Of a DNA stretch of 64,000 bases, positions 61,745-64,000 are shown piece by piece. The stretch is taken from assembly GCA_002281535.1 (NCBI GenBank), contig NCGD01000007.1:32814-96813 (forward strand), read 5' to 3'. A program made the translations under genes and the position numbers. This stretch comes from Sphingomonas sp. 28-63-12 (GTDB lineage: Bacteria; Pseudomonadota; Alphaproteobacteria; Sphingomonadales; Sphingomonadaceae). Position 1 is the stretch's first letter; each line of letters begins with the position of its first letter. The notes under the pieces were generated by a model. It was not told the DNA's origin. It searched no databases and worked only from the letters and a program-made list of their open reading frames with translations.

Positions 61745-64000
61745 ATGAAATCCTTGACTCAATTGCCGGAACGGCCGGCCCTGTTGAGGTCAAGCTTCAG
61801 GCTGTGCGCGAGCTTTTCGCTGCCCTTGCTGCTTGCCTATCCCGCAGCGGCGCAGTCGATCGCCGATCCGGCGGTCCGAGTCGGCGCGGCCACGTTCACC
61901 GGCCTGGGCACCAATAATATCCAGGTCACGCAAAGCTCGGCCAAGGCAGTGATCGATTGGCGCGCCTTTTCGGTCGATGCCGGATCAACGGTCAGCTTTG
62001 CCCAGCCCAATGCCAATGCGATCGCGCTCAATCGCATCACCGGGCTTGATGAAACGCGGATCGACGGGTCGCTGGTCGCCAATGGCCAGGTCTGGTTGCT
62101 CAATCCCAATGGCGTGCTGATCGGCGGCGCAGGCCGCGTTTCGGCGGGTGGCTTTCTGGCCACCACACATGCGCTGAGCAACGAGGATTTCATCGCCGGC
62201 CGCTATGGTTTCGATGGCAGCGCCGCAACTGGCAGCGTCATCAACTACGGCCAGATAACGACAGCGCAGGGCGGCTATGCCGTGCTGGCGGGCAACAAGG
62301 CCGCCAATGCCGGCCTTGTCATGGCGCGGCTGGGCAAGGTCGTGCTCGGGGTAGGTAAGGGTTTTGTACTCGATCTGGCCGGGGACAAATTGCTGTCGTT
62401 CAGCGTCACGCAGCCGCTGGAATTGGTGGCGACAAGCGGTGCGCTGGTGGAAAATGCCGGCGCGCTGGTGGCAAGCGGCGGCGACGTACTGCTGACCGCG
62501 CGATCGGCGAGCGACGTGATCGGTGGCGTTATCAACACCTCCGGGGTGATCGACGCGACCAGCGTCGGTACCCGGAATGGTCAGATCGTGCTTGATGGCG
62601 GCACAGTCGGGACGGTTGTTGCGGGCGGCCTGATCGACGCCAGCGGCATGGCGGCCGGCGAAACGGGCGGCGCGGTTAAGATTTTCGGGCGCGATATCAT
62701 CATTAGCTCGGGTGCGTTGGTCAACGCCCGTGGCGATGCAGGCGGCGGCACGATCAACGTCGGTGGCGGCTGGCAGGGCGCGGCGGTCGATGGCTATAGC
62801 AATGCCGTTCGAACCGCTTTGCTGTCGCACGCCAATCTCGATGCGAGCGCTAACACCACCGGCGATGGTGGCACGGTCACCCTCTGGTCCGATGCCAATA
62901 ATGGGCAGTCCATGACGATTGCCGATGGCGGGATCTTTGCCCGTGGCGGATCGCGCAGCGGCAATGGCGGCCGGATTGAGACATCGGGCCACTATCTGTT
63001 CAGCGCAAATGCTTATGGATCGGCCGCAGCCGCCAATGGCTTGGCCGGTACCTGGCTTTTCGATCCGTATAACGTCGAAATCGTTGCGGCCGGCACCGCT
63101 AGTGGGAGTAGTATCGCCTCCGGGATTGTTAATCCCGGATTTGAGGACGGATTCACCGGATGGTACACCTATGTAGCCGCCACTAGCGGTACGGCGTCAG
63201 GAACAGTACAGACAGTTACCAGCGCAAATTTCGGCGGACAGCAAGTAACATCACAAGTTTCGCCTAGTGGAAATTTTGCATTATTCACGGCAAATCTCGT
63301 CGCCAACTCAGGCAATAATTATGCCTACGGAATTGCGTATCAAGATTTCCAAGGCGTTGTCGGCGACAAGCTGAATGTATATTTTAATACCTATCTCGAT
63401 AACGCCAACTTCACCGCGTCGGGGGGGTATTCCGACGGCTATTTTTACCTTTATGATTTTACGGGTGGACAATATGTAATCGTGGACCCCCACCAGAACA
63501 CAAGTACAATGGGATGGGTTAATTACGATGTTACTCTGGCTACTACTGGCCAATATCAAATTTATTCGCGCGCTTATATATCAAATGGTTCAAGTAACAC
63601 TGTTGCAACAAGCGTGCAGACCGCCTTTGAAATTGGCTCAACGGGCGGGTCGCCAACCAGCGCTGGCGGTTTCGCCGACGTTGCTGGCACCCAGGTCTGG
63701 ACACCAACGGGCACAGGCTCAAAGATCGATGCGGGCCAGATTACCGGCTTTCTGAACGCCGGCACCAATGTCCAGATCACGACCGGTTCGGCGGGAACCG
63801 GCAGTGAGGCGGGCAATATCACGGTCAATGCCGCGATCGCCAAAACGAGCGGTGCCACTGCCAGTCTGCAGCTCGATGCGGCCAACGCTATTGTCGTCAA
63901 TCAGGCGATCAGTTCGTCGTCGAACGCGCTCAATGTGATCCTGAACGCGGGCGCGGGCGGAATCACCCTTGGCGCGGGGGTCAACACCAATAGCGGGGCG
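61745..64000 (+). CDS. Two-partner-secretion exoprotein (filamentous haemagglutinin N-terminal domain), 3' truncated
   Basis: The frame from ATG 61745 is open to the window end (752 residues so far). It has an extended signal (about 1-37, to YPAAAQS). The TPS domain follows: VIDWRAFSVDAGSTVSFAQP, then NRITGLDETRIDGSLVANGQ and WLLNPNGVLIGGAGRVSAGG, with the NPNG motif that guides export through a TpsB pore. From about 220 on there are beta-helix-like repeats (GALVASGGDVLLTARSA, GGTINVGGGW). Between DPYNVEIV (about 440) and the resumed repeats (TPTGTGSKIDAGQITGFL, about 648) lies an AT-richer inserted module with NPGFEDGFTGWYTY. The partner transporter is not in the window. Confidence 0.85.
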   Translation, partial: MKSLTQLPERPALLRSSFRLCASFSLPLLLAYPAAAQSIADPAVRVGAATFTGLGTNNIQVTQSSAKAVIDWRAFSVDAGSTVSFAQPNANAIALNRITGLDETRIDGSLVANGQVWLLNPNGVLIGGAGRVSAGGFLATTHALSNEDFIAGRYGFDGSAATGSVINYGQITTAQGGYAVLAGNKAANAGLVMARLGKVVLGVGKGFVLDLAGDKLLSFSVTQPLELVATSGALVENAGALVASGGDVLLTARSASDVIGGVINTSGVIDATSVGTRNGQIVLDGGTVGTVVAGGLIDASGMAAGETGGAVKIFGRDIIISSGALVNARGDAGGGTINVGGGWQGAAVDGYSNAVRTALLSHANLDASANTTGDGGTVTLWSDANNGQSMTIADGGIFARGGSRSGNGGRIETSGHYLFSANAYGSAAAANGLAGTWLFDPYNVEIVAAGTASGSSIASGIVNPGFEDGFTGWYTYVAATSGTASGTVQTVTSANFGGQQVTSQVSPSGNFALFTANLVANSGNNYAYGIAYQDFQGVVGDKLNVYFNTYLDNANFTASGGYSDGYFYLYDFTGGQYVIVDPHQNTSTMGWVNYDVTLATTGQYQIYSRAYISNGSSNTVATSVQTAFEIGSTGGSPTSAGGFADVAGTQVWTPTGTGSKIDAGQITGFLNAGTNVQITTGSAGTGSEAGNITVNAAIAKTSGATASLQLDAANAIVVNQAISSSSNALNVILNAGAGGITLGAGVNTNSGA

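Noticed and set aside
61559-61762. 67-codon minus-strand frame before the exoprotein gene
   Set aside because: No ribosome binding site, no family, and it overlaps the exoprotein start.
1-64000. CRISPR array, prophage or complete insertion sequence
   Set aside because: No regularly spaced repeats, transposase or integrase genes, or phage structural genes were seen in the window.

Overview
This window is a GC-rich alphaproteobacterial chromosome segment, most likely from the order Sphingomonadales. Three things support this. The order dnaQ-coaE-aroE-maf-ppsR-(gap)-hemE-hemJ-rho-mnmE-mnmG-rsmG-parA-parB is the origin neighbourhood known from Caulobacter and relatives. An alphaproteobacterial LexA box (GTTC-N7-GTTC) lies before mmcB. 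Small lineage-specific families (DUF1491, DUF3576, a DUF6489-like protein) are present.

Bases 1-12,500 hold a partial FAD oxidoreductase, msrB, a class A penicillin-binding protein, a YgjP-type metallopeptidase, a YcgN-like protein, an SCO copper protein, an ankyrin protein, SOS-controlled mmcB, a SleB hydrolase, a DUF1491/thioesterase/ptsN run, long-form hpf, and the dnaQ-coaE-aroE-maf-ppsR operon. The gap at 12,519-12,800 between ppsR and hemE carries DnaA-box-like sites and an AT-rich end; I read it as the likely replication origin. Rightward come hemE-hemJ, rho, a TerC-type membrane protein, ogt (leftward), mnmE, mnmG, rsmG, parA and parB. Four parS-like palindromes, one of them perfect, lie within this stretch about 4-8 kb from the putative origin.

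Bases 22,700-40,700 are mostly housekeeping: holA-lptE-leuS-DUF3576, an outer-membrane protein, a thiamine-phosphate-synthase-like gene, a YggS family protein, a HAD hydrolase, ribA-xth, lolA-ftsK, a UbiH-like hydroxylase, Trm112/LON-domain/thioredoxin-TPR genes, tRNA-Gly(GCC) and a CcmI-like TPR protein. A two-gene AT-richer islet of unknown function sits at 36.66-37.63 kb.

Bases 40,860-56,460 are the most unusual part. A rightward operon encodes an FAD/NAD(P) oxidoreductase fused to two cyclic-nucleotide-binding domains and a four-cluster ferredoxin module, a b-type membrane cytochrome with two paired-histidine helices, an FHA-like/TM/decaheme cytochrome fusion and a CpdA-like class III phosphodiesterase. 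It converges on a leftward operon encoding a pentaheme cytochrome (one CX4CH), a lipoprotein with two GlcG/HbpS-like domains, an outer-membrane barrel and a 1,338-residue decaheme cytochrome with LVIVD repeats. Together these could form a cyclic-nucleotide-gated electron route from cytoplasmic NAD(P)H to the cell surface. That is an inference from architecture and linkage.

The right end has an aldehyde dehydrogenase, an acetolactate-synthase-type enzyme, gdhA, and the N-terminal 752 residues of a two-partner-secretion exoprotein that runs off the window and carries an AT-richer inserted module.
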